Source: Acetobacteraceae bacterium (lineage in GTDB: Bacteria > Pseudomonadota > Alphaproteobacteria > Acetobacterales > Acetobacteraceae). From it: DNA of 64,000 bases. A program made the translations under genes and the position numbers. This document shows positions 1-7,939 of this stretch, piece after piece (position 1 is the first letter of the stretch; the number at the start of each line of letters is the position of its first letter). The stretch covers positions 1,466,001 to 1,530,000 of the forward strand of contig CP039460.1 of the NCBI GenBank assembly GCA_004843345.1, given 5' to 3'. The notes below the pieces were generated by a model that was not told the origin of the DNA, did no database searches, and saw nothing but the letters and a program-made list of their open reading frames with translations.

Positions 1-774
1 AGCCGTGGGGTTGTCAGTATCGTGAGTGGTGCGTTAATGCCCGGCGCAGCCTGTCTCTCTGCGGAAGGCGCTCGGCGGAGCGGAGCAGGTATTGTTAGGG
101 TTGCCTCTCCTAAAGAAGCGCTTCTTCCTCTTTTTTTAAGAACGCCGGGTTTGATCGTGGATTTAGAACCCCTTGAAGTTCTGCTTCAAAATCCAAAAAG
201 TAACGTTTGGGTTTGTGGGCCAGGCTTAACAAAGGAGGAGGCTTCTGAGGCTTTTCAGTATTTTTCTAGTGCGGATGTGCATCTTATTGCGGATGCAGGA
301 TTGCTTGGAATGGCCTCTGGAAATCCTTCTTGTTTAAAAGGGGTGAGTTTATTAACGCCGCATGAAGGGGAATTTAGCCGTTTATTTGGAACTGAAGGGA
401 CGTTCAACCTGAGGGAAAATGAAGGAAGCCGAATGGTTGCGGCGCTTGCAGGCGCTCGTTTGTTGAATGCGGTGCTTTTACTTAAAGGGGAGGAGACTAT
501 TATTGCCTCTCCAGATGGGCGTGTTGCGATTAACACCCATGCAACACCTGCTTTGGCAACAGCTGGATCGGGCGATGTGCTTTCTGGTGTTGCGGGAACG
601 TGCCTAGCCTCTGGCTTGGAGGTTTGGGAGGCTGCTTGCGCCGCTGCTTGGCTTCATGGCGAGGCTGGCAGAAGGGCGGCAAAAAAGGAAGGTGGCTGGC
701 CAATTGCAGAAGATGTTGCAAGAGAGCTGGGGCATGCAAGACAAGCCGCAGAGGAAGCGCACAGAAGCAGATAG
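1..774 (+). CDS. nnrD: ADP-dependent NAD(P)H-hydrate dehydratase (5' end outside window)
   Basis: The enzyme dehydrates S-NAD(P)HX, a damaged form of NAD(P)H, back to NAD(P)H using ADP or ATP, and acts in the cytosol. The reading frame is open from base 1, before the first possible start (GTG at 22), so the gene is cut by the window edge; any N-terminal epimerase domain would lie upstream. The visible part is the ribokinase-like domain: an N-terminal GAACLSAEGARRSGAGIV stretch typical of the family, a central LLTPHEGEFSRLFG segment, LLLKGEETIIA, and the nucleotide-site signature TAGSGDVLSG followed by AAAWLHGEAG. It converges on the TIR gene with only 2 bases between the stop codons. Family assignment is firm; fusion to an epimerase domain is not visible. 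Confidence 0.9.
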   Translation, partial: SRGVVSIVSGALMPGAACLSAEGARRSGAGIVRVASPKEALLPLFLRTPGLIVDLEPLEVLLQNPKSNVWVCGPGLTKEEASEAFQYFSSADVHLIADAGLLGMASGNPSCLKGVSLLTPHEGEFSRLFGTEGTFNLRENEGSRMVAALAGARLLNAVLLLKGEETIIASPDGRVAINTHATPALATAGSGDVLSGVAGTCLASGLEVWEAACAAAWLHGEAGRRAAKKEGGWPIAEDVARELGHARQAAEEAHRSR

Positions 775-776
775 GC

Positions 777-1892
777 TTATTTTATTTCAAGCTGCTCTTC
801 AAAAAATTCCCAAAAGATATTGGCCATTTCCTCTGGCGTGAAACCATTTTTAGAAGGGCGTTCTGCGATAGAAAGCTTTGTCCGAATGTTTGAACGCTGT
901 TTTTTAGAGCGCCCCCAGCCAAGGGAAGAAGGGCCTTCAATGACTTCCAAAATACAGGAAGGTTTGTTCGAAATTTCCATGCGCCCATTGCCTGTTAGGA
1001 GAAACTCTCCCATTGAAATGGCAAAATTACCATCTTTAAGAGTCCCTTCATGATAGCAAAGCAGGGAAGGAGGAAGACCGCTTCCCATTTTAATGGCAAC
1101 AGGATCGCTTCGGCTGGCAACGGTCAGGGAGGCTTCTGCGAGACTCTTGTCTTGGTCAGAGATTTTAGCGGTGAAATGCGTTTCCGAGTGAATACTTAAT
1201 TCTGTTTTAAGTGCGGGATTTTCTTCTTGATATTTCAGGAGTCTTTTCTGAAAGATCCAGCAAATTGTCTGCAAACTCTGACGCACGAATTCTTGCCGAT
1301 CTTTTTCTGAATTTTTTAAAGGCGTGACACTGATCGCTTCATTGGCGGGCAAAGGAACCGGTTTTGCTTTTAAAATATCCTGAGAGGTTTTGATAATTGG
1401 CGTAGGAATAGCTTTATAGTCTGGATTTTTAGAGAGGCATTCTGCTTTTTGAAGATATAAGGAAAGACGGTTTAGAATTTGATCCCAGGGCTCTTTCGGA
1501 TTTTTTTTCCAGCCTTCGGCATAGGTCACAATACGTTTATCTTTTGGAAGGGTAAGACGCTGAATCGTACCAGAGATAGAGGTCCAATGGCATTCTTTCC
1601 AAGCAATCGGGAGAAGGCTTAATTTGCCAGCAAGATGAAGTTGCAAGGCGATATAAAGCTCATCTCGGCAAGCGCCATTATAAACATAATCTTGCGTAAA
1701 AAGTGCGATGAAAATATCGGCATTTTCAATTTGCTTTTTTTTCTCGGCAGAGACGGTTAACGCTCTTTTTTCGTCTGTATCTTGCAGGATTTCTAAGCGA
1801 CCAGATTGTGTAAAGGCTTCACATTGTTTTTCAACTTCTCGTGCGCCAGCTTTGTCTTTAACTGCATAGGACAAGAAAGCTCGTACCGTCAT
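777..1892 (-). CDS. TIR-domain protein with unrecognised C-terminal half
   Basis: A 371-aa protein with an N-terminal TIR fold (about residues 1-150). It opens with the box-1-like FLSYAVKD, has an IENADIFIALFTQDYV strand, and carries CRDEL with Glu78 where bacterial TIR NADases keep their catalytic Glu. Bacterial TIR domains cleave NAD+ or make signalling nucleotides, often in antiphage defence. That is family knowledge; activity here is inferred. Residues 150-190 look like a linker. Residues 195-371 match nothing I recognise: mixed helix and strand, with two conserved-looking blocks, ASLTVASRSDPVAIKMGSGL and the C-terminal FTPEEMANIFWEFFEEQ. There is no signal peptide or membrane segment. 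No typical partner (STING, SLOG, SAVED, Thoeris gene) is adjacent, so it looks stand-alone. It is divergent from the next gene and convergent with nnrD. Confidence 0.8.
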   Translation of the reverse strand: MTVRAFLSYAVKDKAGAREVEKQCEAFTQSGRLEILQDTDEKRALTVSAEKKKQIENADIFIALFTQDYVYNGACRDELYIALQLHLAGKLSLLPIAWKECHWTSISGTIQRLTLPKDKRIVTYAEGWKKNPKEPWDQILNRLSLYLQKAECLSKNPDYKAIPTPIIKTSQDILKAKPVPLPANEAISVTPLKNSEKDRQEFVRQSLQTICWIFQKRLLKYQEENPALKTELSIHSETHFTAKISDQDKSLAEASLTVASRSDPVAIKMGSGLPPSLLCYHEGTLKDGNFAISMGEFLLTGNGRMEISNKPSCILEVIEGPSSLGWGRSKKQRSNIRTKLSIAERPSKNGFTPEEMANIFWEFFEEQLEIK

Positions 1893-2077
1893 TTTCGATG
1901 CCTTTCTTTGAGTGTTTAGTCTCTTTATCTTTGAATTTCTTGTGAGAAGTATAGCGTAAAACCGCTTGAAAAGAGAGTCTCTGCCATCGGAGGAATTTCA
2001 TTTTGTACTAAAATAGTCTATTTATGCGTTTGTTTAAGAGTATTTGAAATACAACTTATTGAAGAAGGTAATTATAG

Positions 2078-2398
2078 ATGACGGAAACGAAACAGCTAAC
2101 CGCAGAAGAAGATATTATTTTTACCATTCAGCACGGCTGTAGCGTCCTCGGGGGCAATAAGCTTGATATGGAGCGTCATAAGGATCATGCACTGACCATG
2201 ATCGCTGAAGCGGCAAGACGTCTGCCCGAAAAAGATGAGGGAACAGATGCTCAAATTGTAGAGCAGGTCATGAATGAGCTTGTGATGGATTCAGGATCGC
2301 CAGAACGCAGAGTTGCCAGCCATCAGAGCTATGCAAAACTCTTTGCACGCAAATTTGCCCTTCTTATCAGAGAAGAACTGACAAAAGCGCAAGCTTAA
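2078..2398 (+). CDS. Small hypothetical protein (106 aa)
   Basis: I do not recognise this family. The start is well supported: GAAGAAGG lies about 10 bases before the ATG. The product is soluble, acidic and mainly helical by composition, with a run of charged and alanine-rich residues (HALTMIAEAARRLPEKDEG, then a helix ending in ALLIREELTKAQA). There is no signal peptide, membrane segment or cysteine cluster apart from one Cys near residue 23. It is divergent from the TIR gene across about 185 bases that must hold promoters for both. A short GCCGA/TCGGC hairpin lies directly after the stop (2401-2415) without a T run. Confidence 0.7.
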   Translation: MTETKQLTAEEDIIFTIQHGCSVLGGNKLDMERHKDHALTMIAEAARRLPEKDEGTDAQIVEQVMNELVMDSGSPERRVASHQSYAKLFARKFALLIREELTKAQA

Positions 2399-2697
2399 TG
2401 GCCGAGCTTTTCGGCAATTCGCATTATAGACAGCTTCTTTATTTAATTGTGTGGATAAGAGCTCATAAGAAAGCTCAGATTTTCTATGAAAAAATAAGAA
2501 AAATAAAAAGAGATTTCTAAGTATGGTTTCTTAAAAAAGCATAGCGTAGAGTTAGGGTCTCGTTTAGTCTTACAAAAAGCTCTTCGTTCTGAAAACGTTT
2601 AAGAATCAGCGGATTCTTTAGCAGAAATTTTAGCGATAGCTTTGTGGATTATTTTTAGAATAACTGAAAATTTAAACGTTGAGGAAAGGGTTACTTT
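2399..2697. other. AT-rich non-coding gap
   Basis: About 300 bases without a convincing gene. It holds a GC hairpin just after the upstream stop (2401-2415) and then A/T-rich sequence. The ribosome-binding site GAGGAAAGGG for the next gene lies at 2681-2690. No RNA gene or repeat was recognised. Confidence 0.5.
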
Positions 2698-2925
2698 GTG
2701 GAAGGCATCTTACATTTTTTGGCGAAGAGTTTGGGTGTTTCCGTTAAAGCAGTGGTCAAAATAATAGCGATCATTCTTGCAATTTGTACGTTAGGGTATT
2801 TACTGCCTTGGGCAATTGCTGTGTGCCGAGGAACAAATAATACGGTTTCTATCTTTTTCGTGAATTTGTTTTTTGGTTGGACGCTCATTATTTGGATTGT
2901 TTGTCTTATAATGGCGTTGAAATAA
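2698..2925 (+). CDS. Superinfection immunity (T4 Imm-like) membrane protein
   Basis: A 75-aa integral membrane protein. The start is GTG, supported by GAGGAAAGGG seven bases upstream. It has two hydrophobic segments (about residues 18-40 and 48-73). The second half fits the Imm_superinfect family (phage T4 Imm and many small bacterial relatives): LLPWAIAVCRG, then FFVNLFFGWTLIIWIVCLIMAL, where the family pattern is LP..IA..R.....I...N...GWT.IGWI.AL.W. T4 Imm blocks DNA injection by superinfecting phage from the inner membrane; bacterial relatives are mostly of unknown role. It is followed 54 bases later by a secreted nuclease-fold protein on the same strand. Family match good; phage-exclusion activity not shown. 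Confidence 0.75.
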   Translation: MEGILHFLAKSLGVSVKAVVKIIAIILAICTLGYLLPWAIAVCRGTNNTVSIFFVNLFFGWTLIIWIVCLIMALK

Positions 2926-2979
2926 AGAATTTAATGGGCTGGGCTTTCTAGCAAGGCTTGATAGTATCAAAGGTCATTT

Positions 2980-3660
2980 ATGAAGCGTTTTCTCTTGTTT
3001 CTCGCTTTCTATCCATCATTTGCGCTTGCTGATAGCAACTGCCCAGCACTCTTTTTGCATGGTGTAGAGCCACTAACAGGAAAGCGAATTGCGACCCTGT
3101 GTAAAGAAGGTTATGCAGTCGGTTTCTCGAAGCAAATGAAGGAGCCACTTTGGAGCTCTGAGCATCTTACAAGAACGAGCGTTCTTAATGCTCAAGCTTT
3201 CCGTGCTCCTCAAGTTTTCCATAGAGATACTAAAATAGCTTCAGGATATCAGGCGACGCTTGCAGATTATAGGAAATCTGGCTGGCGAAAAGGCTGTCTA
3301 GCCCCTTCAGGAGATATGCCCAACAAGAGTGCTAGAAGGGAAAGTTTTGCGTTTACGAATGTTATACCTCAAAACGAACTGATGAGCTCTCGTATTTGGA
3401 GTAAAATAGAGTTTCGCACGAGGTTAGAAGCGAGAACAAATGGTGACGTGTACGCTGTTACAGGCCCTGCTTTTCTAGAACATAAAGGCACGGTTGGACG
3501 TAATCAGATCAAAATACCAAGTCATATTTGGAAAGCCGTTTATGATGTAAATCAAGGGAATGGATGGTCTGTTCTTTGTGAGAATAATTCAGCCCCTAAG
3601 TGTAAGAAGATGCCTATTTTCGAGCTTGAGAAAAAGATTGGCATAACGGTTTTCGGGTAG
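2980..3660 (+). CDS. Secreted DNA/RNA non-specific endonuclease-fold protein, probably inactive
   Basis: A 226-aa protein with a Sec signal peptide (cleavage likely after SFALA, about residue 17). It has the landmarks of the NucA/Serratia nuclease family: a KEPLWSSEHLTR strand, then GWRKGCLAPSGDM (102-113) where active members read DRGHLAPSGDM, then FTNVIPQNELMSSRIWSKIE (125-144). The catalytic His of DRGH is Cys106, and Asp and Arg are Arg103 and Lys104. The Asn that binds Mg2+ in Serratia nuclease aligns with Ser136. The supporting Asn127, Gln131 and Glu144 are kept. By family knowledge this should abolish normal catalysis, so it may be a binding protein or a decayed nuclease. It could be co-transcribed with the Imm-like gene. 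Confidence 0.75.
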   Translation: MKRFLLFLAFYPSFALADSNCPALFLHGVEPLTGKRIATLCKEGYAVGFSKQMKEPLWSSEHLTRTSVLNAQAFRAPQVFHRDTKIASGYQATLADYRKSGWRKGCLAPSGDMPNKSARRESFAFTNVIPQNELMSSRIWSKIEFRTRLEARTNGDVYAVTGPAFLEHKGTVGRNQIKIPSHIWKAVYDVNQGNGWSVLCENNSAPKCKKMPIFELEKKIGITVFG

Positions 3661-3868
3661 AGATATTCTATTTATCTTTTTGTGTTTAAGATAATATTCT
3701 CAAAAGCTTTAGAAAAAAGCTCTTACTAAAAAAGAGATCATTCAGTAACCTAGGAAACACGAATCAAGATACAAACTTAAAGCTGCTAAATTAAGCAGGA
3801 ATTTACTGAGCAGGAAGCTTGGAAGTTTTCATAAAATCTCCCAGAATTTAGCAGAATATACTGCATTC

Positions 3869-3944
3869 TGGTGGAGCTTAGGGGAGTCGAACCCCTGGCC
3901 TTGTCATTGCGAACGACACGCTCTACCAACTGAGCTAAAGCCCC
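3869..3944 (-). tRNA. tRNA-Ala (anticodon CGC)
   Basis: The minus strand folds as a complete 76-nt cloverleaf. The acceptor stem is GGGGCTT/AAGCTCC with the G3:U70 pair that marks alanine tRNAs. The D arm is GCTC/GAGC. The anticodon stem is TGTCG/TGACA with loop TTCGCAA (anticodon CGC, codon GCG). The variable loop is 5 nt and the T arm is AGGGG/CCCCT with TTCGACT. The discriminator is A73 and CCA is encoded. No neighbouring tRNA was seen. Confidence 0.96.
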
Positions 3945-4119
3945 ACGAAAGCCGAAACTTTACGCAAACCATCAAATACTCTTTTTTCAGGTAAGGTCAA
4001 GAGGGATTTTGCTTAGAAAAGAGGATTGAAGGCGTGTTATCTTCTCATTTTTTGCAAAATACGTTAGATCTTAGGGGTAATTTGGATTGTAAAAGCTCGA
4101 CAAAGAGCTGAATTGGAAA

Positions 4120-4443
4120 ATGAACGTGCAGTATTTAGTGACTGTTTTTAATCTACTTTTTTTCTTAATGGACGCATATATATACGTCATTATTGCTTAC
4201 TGTATTGTTGGGACAGTGCTGACCTTCGGTCTCATCAATCCAGATAATCGTTTTATGGTTTCAGTCTATCAGGTGCTGGTGAATCTTGTTGAACCAGCGC
4301 TTGCACCTTTTCGTGCGATTATACCGCAGATTGGTATGATTGACCTTTCGCCATTAGCACTTTTGCTGACGCTTCAGTTCCTTTTGCCCTATATTTTAAG
4401 GAGCATTTTGCACGGCCTTATTGGACTTTACGGCGTTTATTAA
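4120..4443 (+). CDS. YggT family inner-membrane protein
   Basis: A 107-aa hydrophobic protein with the YggT layout: an N-terminal membrane segment (about residues 8-36), a loop containing LINPDNRFMVSVYQVLVNLVEPALAPFR, and a second hydrophobic segment (about 72-100). The V.EP.L.P.R block before the second segment is the recognisable family signature. YggT proteins are linked to osmotic or cation stress and to membrane-protein insertion near division genes; the molecular role is unsettled. It is a single gene between tRNA-Ala (opposite strand) and glnA. It has no clear terminator, so transcripts could enter the glnA leader. Confidence 0.85.
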   Translation: MNVQYLVTVFNLLFFLMDAYIYVIIAYCIVGTVLTFGLINPDNRFMVSVYQVLVNLVEPALAPFRAIIPQIGMIDLSPLALLLTLQFLLPYILRSILHGLIGLYGVY

Positions 4444-4543
4444 GGATTGCTGTAAGTTCCTTTTCTCTCAAGGGAATAAAAGGATAGCAAACAAAGGAAA
4501 AAAGCGACAGACTGGAAAATCAAAAAAATGTGAGATACAAAGA

Positions 4544-4563
4544 AAAGTCTTCTCGAAGACTTT
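4544..4563 (+). promoter_or_regulatory. Perfect hairpin in the glnA leader
   Basis: AAAGTCTTC and GAAGACTTT are exact inverse complements separated by 2 bases, 33 bases before the glnA start. There is no T run after it, so it is not an obvious terminator. It may be an operator or a leader structure; the role is unknown. Confidence 0.5.
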
Positions 4564-4596
4564 AATTTACACTTCATTTTCTTAAGGTCTTAACCC

Positions 4597-6051
4597 ATGC
4601 CATCTTCTAAAAAATCGTTAATGCCAGCTAAAAAGCATTCAAAGGCATCTATAAATAAAGTCCTCAAGATGATTGAGGAGCAAAATATTGATTTCGCAGA
4701 TCTCCGATTCACAAGTCCAGATGGCAAATGGAATCATGTGGCGCAAGCCGTCGAGACTTTAACAGTCGAAAGTTTTGAAGAGGGCTTTCTCTTTGATGCG
4801 TCTTCGATTCCAGGGTGGCAGGCGATTGACCAAGCGGACATGGCGTTAATTCCAGATCCAGAGACAGCTGTTTTAGATCCATTTTCAGCCCGTCCGCAAC
4901 TTATTCTCCTTTGTGATGTTGTGAATCCTGTCAATGGTGCGCTATATCCGCGCGATCCTCGTGCAACAGCCCGCCGTGCAGAGGCTTATTTAAAAAGCAC
5001 TGGCATTGGCGATGAGGCTTTCTTTGGGCCAGAAGGGGAGTTTTTTATTTTTGATAATGCCCGTTTTGGCGTTGGAGGCCATTACAGCACTTATAATTTG
5101 GAAAGCACCGAGGGCGCTGAAGCCGGCTTAAAAAATTATGCCGAAGGTAATTTTGGGCATCGTCCTGGCCATAATGGCGGCTATATGAAGAGCAATCCTG
5201 TGGATAGCGAACAGGACCTTCGTGCAGAGATGCTTTCGCTTATGGCAGAGATGGGCTTAAATCCAGAACGTCACCATCATGAAGTCGCACGTTCTCAGCA
5301 TGAACTCGGTATTCGTTTTGCTTCCTTGATTAAGGCGGCGGATAACATGCAGATTTATAAATATTGCGTTATCAATGCCGCGGCTTCTTACGGTAAAACA
5401 GTTACCTTCATGCCAAAACCAATTTTGGGTGAAAATGGTTCAGGAATGCATGTTCATCAGTCTATTTGGAAAGAAGGCAAGCCTGTTTTTGCAGGTAAGG
5501 AATATGTTGGGCTTTCTGAAACGGCGCTCTATTACATTGGCGGTATTTTGCATCATGCAAAAGCATTAAATGCTTTAACCAATCCTTCGACAAACTCCTA
5601 TAAGCGTTTACTCCCAGGTTTTGAAGCCCCTGTTCTTTTGGCTTATTCTGCTGCGAACCGCTCTGCCTCTTGCCGTATTCCTCTGGTTAATAATCCAAAA
5701 GGAAAGCGTGTTGAGGTACGTTTCCCAGATGCGACATCTAATCCATATCTTGCATTTTCTGCGATGCTCATGGCAGGTCTTGATGGGATTAAAAGAAAAA
5801 TTCATCCAGGTGAAGCCATGTCAGGAAATCTTTATGAGCTTCCTGAAAAAGAGCGGAATAAAATTCCAACAGTGTGCCATTCTTTGCGTTCAGCCTTGCA
5901 GGCTTTGAAAGAAGACCATGAGTTCTTACTAGAAGGGGGCGTCTTCACAAAAGAGCAAATTCAGGCGCATATTGATTTGAAAATGAAAGATGTATTGCGT
6001 TTGGAAAAAAGCCCACATCCTGTGGAATTTGAGATGTACTATTCTCTCTAA
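4597..6051 (+). CDS. glnA: Type I glutamine synthetase
   Basis: It makes glutamine from glutamate, ammonia and ATP, as a cytosolic dodecamer. The sequence shows the beta-grasp N-domain (NIDFADLRFTSPDGKWNH), the conserved FDASSIPGW, the catalytic-domain motifs FGPEGEFFIFD, GHNGGYM, ERHHHEVA and NGSGMHVHQSIW, and NRSASCRIP. Tyr413 in GNLYELP is the adenylylation site of type I enzymes, so control by GlnE is expected. The 484-aa length exceeds the usual roughly 470 because of about 14 extra basic N-terminal residues; a second ATG at 4621 would give a more standard N-terminus. Unlike many alphaproteobacteria, no glnB lies directly upstream. A strong terminator follows. Confidence 0.97.
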   Translation: MPSSKKSLMPAKKHSKASINKVLKMIEEQNIDFADLRFTSPDGKWNHVAQAVETLTVESFEEGFLFDASSIPGWQAIDQADMALIPDPETAVLDPFSARPQLILLCDVVNPVNGALYPRDPRATARRAEAYLKSTGIGDEAFFGPEGEFFIFDNARFGVGGHYSTYNLESTEGAEAGLKNYAEGNFGHRPGHNGGYMKSNPVDSEQDLRAEMLSLMAEMGLNPERHHHEVARSQHELGIRFASLIKAADNMQIYKYCVINAAASYGKTVTFMPKPILGENGSGMHVHQSIWKEGKPVFAGKEYVGLSETALYYIGGILHHAKALNALTNPSTNSYKRLLPGFEAPVLLAYSAANRSASCRIPLVNNPKGKRVEVRFPDATSNPYLAFSAMLMAGLDGIKRKIHPGEAMSGNLYELPEKERNKIPTVCHSLRSALQALKEDHEFLLEGGVFTKEQIQAHIDLKMKDVLRLEKSPHPVEFEMYYSL

Positions 6052-6073
6052 GACTCCTTAGAAAGCTAGAAAT

Positions 6074-6102
6074 AAAAACCTCCCATCATTGGGAGGTTTT
6101 TT
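6074..6102. terminator. Bidirectional intrinsic terminator between glnA and nhaA
   Basis: CCTCCCA/TGGGAGG stem (6079-6085, 6090-6096) with a TCAT loop. It is flanked by an A run on the left and a T run on the right, so it can stop both converging transcripts. Confidence 0.9.
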
Positions 6103-7228
6103 ATTGGGTTTTTGCGTCAGAGGATTTTAAGAATAAATAGGCAAAAACAGCCGAGAGGGTAGAAGCAAGGGCAACGCCTGCTTCAGCCTGCATTTGCCAT
6201 TCGATTTCAGGATAAGCAAGGCGTGAAAGCAGGAGGGAAATCGTAAAACCAATGCCACAGCTGAGAAAAGCCCCAATGAGCCAATGTCTTTCATTTGAAT
6301 GCCAAGGTGCTGGTAGACCAAGTTTTTCGCAACAGACGACAACTGCTGCAATACCAAGGGGCTTTCCAAGCAAAAGTCCAAGAAATGGGCCTAGAAACGA
6401 ACCACTTTGCAAATAATCCAAGCTGCATTTCGTTAGATCAATCCCTGTATTGCAGAAAGCAAAAAGAGGTAGAATAAGCCAGGCAATAGGGAGGTCTAAG
6501 AGGGCAAATAAACGCTCACCGCTTTTGAGAGGGAGGCATAGCCCCCAAGCTAACCCTGCTAATTCAGGCGCAACCCCAGCATGACAGAGAAAAATCCATA
6601 AGAGCAAGGTAAGTGGTAGGGAGAAAAGAAGGATTAAAGAAGATTTGAGGTTTGATTTCCCTAAGAAAAACAGGAGGACTAGCGGGAATAGAGCATCTAC
6701 CAGCCAAGTAAGGTTGGGCGGATGTCCATAGAAAAGGGCGAGGACAAAAATTGCCCCTAGGTCATCAAAAATTGCGAGGGCACTGACAAAGCTTCGAATT
6801 CCTGTCGGCAGCGCTTTTGCCATAGCTAGGAGCGGTACGGTTAAGGCCGCATCGGTTGCCGTTGGAATCGCCCATCCGCCTAAACCAGCACTTTGTGGCG
6901 CTGTCAGACTGGCAATAACGGCAATGAAAGCTGGCAGCACCATACCGCCAATAGCGCCAAAAAGTGGGAAAAGGGCAGATTTGAAATTGCGGAGAGGGCC
7001 TATTTCACAATCGGCACGGAGTTCAATTCCTAAAATAGCAAAAAAAAATCCGAGAAAGCCTTCATTCACCCAATCTAGGCCAGAGAGAGGGAAAAAGGCA
7101 CAAAAATCTGTTTCAAGGAAGAGGTGATAAGATTCTTTGAGAGGCGATGAGGCGACAAAGATTCCCAAAACAGCACTAAAAACGAGCACTAAGCCTCTTA
7201 TTTGTGCTGAAAATAAAAAATTTTTCAA
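6101..7228 (-). CDS. nhaA: Na+/H+ antiporter NhaA
   Basis: An inner-membrane antiporter that expels Na+ in exchange for protons and keeps pH and sodium balance. The 375-aa product has about 12 hydrophobic segments and the family's hallmark sites: FFFAILGIELRAD near residue 60, PTATDAALT (the ATD Asp of the discontinuous helix) and ALAIFDDLGAIF, which holds the paired Asp residues that bind Na+. The start is uncertain: TTG at 7228 gives the usual N-terminal length but has no ribosome-binding site, whereas an in-frame GTG near 7189 follows AAGAGG. It begins 4 bases after the stop of the phosphatase gene, so the two are probably co-transcribed. Confidence 0.93.
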   Translation of the reverse strand: MKNFLFSAQIRGLVLVFSAVLGIFVASSPLKESYHLFLETDFCAFFPLSGLDWVNEGFLGFFFAILGIELRADCEIGPLRNFKSALFPLFGAIGGMVLPAFIAVIASLTAPQSAGLGGWAIPTATDAALTVPLLAMAKALPTGIRSFVSALAIFDDLGAIFVLALFYGHPPNLTWLVDALFPLVLLFFLGKSNLKSSLILLFSLPLTLLLWIFLCHAGVAPELAGLAWGLCLPLKSGERLFALLDLPIAWLILPLFAFCNTGIDLTKCSLDYLQSGSFLGPFLGLLLGKPLGIAAVVVCCEKLGLPAPWHSNERHWLIGAFLSCGIGFTISLLLSRLAYPEIEWQMQAEAGVALASTLSAVFAYLFLKSSDAKTQ

Positions 7229-7232
7229 AAAA

Positions 7233-7895
7233 TTATGCCAGAATTGTGACTGTATGCAGGTTAAAATTCCAGCTTTGCCCAGAAATGTCTGGCGGAAAGA
7301 GGGCTACGGGCGTCGCATTTGGAAGCGAATATTCTGGTGGAAGTGATAAAGCGCCCCGAACAGCCCGAAAAACAGCACCATGGGCAACAAACATAATCTT
7401 TTTTTGTGAAAAATTTTGAAAGGTTTTATTCATACCTTTTAAAATACGTTTTTGTAATGTTTGGAAGCTTTCAGCCCCTTTAGGCGGTGGAGCCCCATGC
7501 ATCCATTCTTTGTACCAAGGATCGGTTGGATCTGGCAGTGTTCCTTCCTTGATGCCGAAATTAACTTCTATCAAAAGATTTTCAACATGAAGCGGTAAGG
7601 TGATGCCTGTTTCTGCTTTAATCGTTTTTTGAACAATTTCAGCCGTCTCTTTCGCACGCCATAAAGGAGAGGAAACAAGAATATCAAAAGGTTGTTTTGT
7701 TTTCTGAAAAAGAGGGACTAAAAGCTGTGCCGCAGCCTTGGCTTGTTCCCGTCCATGATCATTGAGAGGAATGTCACTTAAACCCTGAAAACGTCTCACC
7801 ACATTCCAATTTGTTTCTCCATGCCGTAGAAACCAAAAATCTTTTTCCACGAGTTTTTCAGTCGATGGCTCTGTATTTTGTTTTTCTAAAGACAT
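7233..7895 (-). CDS. Histidine phosphatase family protein (phosphoglycerate mutase-like)
   Basis: About 220 aa from the ATG at 7895 (a TTG at 7907 is possible; neither has a good ribosome-binding site). It shows the RHG catalytic motif FLRHGETNWN, the companion GLSDIPLNDHGREQA, the SSPLWRAKETAEI segment that holds the phosphate-binding Arg, a Glu-containing IEVNFGIKEG and the second catalytic His in FVAHGAVFRAVRG. The family includes cofactor-dependent phosphoglycerate mutases, cobalamin phosphatases (CobC) and broad acid phosphatases. The length and the single domain fit the phosphatase branch better than glycolytic GpmA, but the substrate cannot be read from sequence. It lies between prs and nhaA on the same strand. 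Confidence 0.88.
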   Translation of the reverse strand: MSLEKQNTEPSTEKLVEKDFWFLRHGETNWNVVRRFQGLSDIPLNDHGREQAKAAAQLLVPLFQKTKQPFDILVSSPLWRAKETAEIVQKTIKAETGITLPLHVENLLIEVNFGIKEGTLPDPTDPWYKEWMHGAPPPKGAESFQTLQKRILKGMNKTFQNFSQKKIMFVAHGAVFRAVRGALSLPPEYSLPNATPVALFPPDISGQSWNFNLHTVTILA

Positions 7896-7939
7896 TGGAG
7901 AAAACAAACTTTCATCAAAGGTATCTGTTACGAAGACTT

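Noticed and set aside
1..4443. A prophage or mobile island because of the Imm-like, nuclease-like and TIR genes.
   Set aside because: No integrase, phage structural gene, insertion sequence or attachment-site repeat was found around the tRNA-Ala gene.
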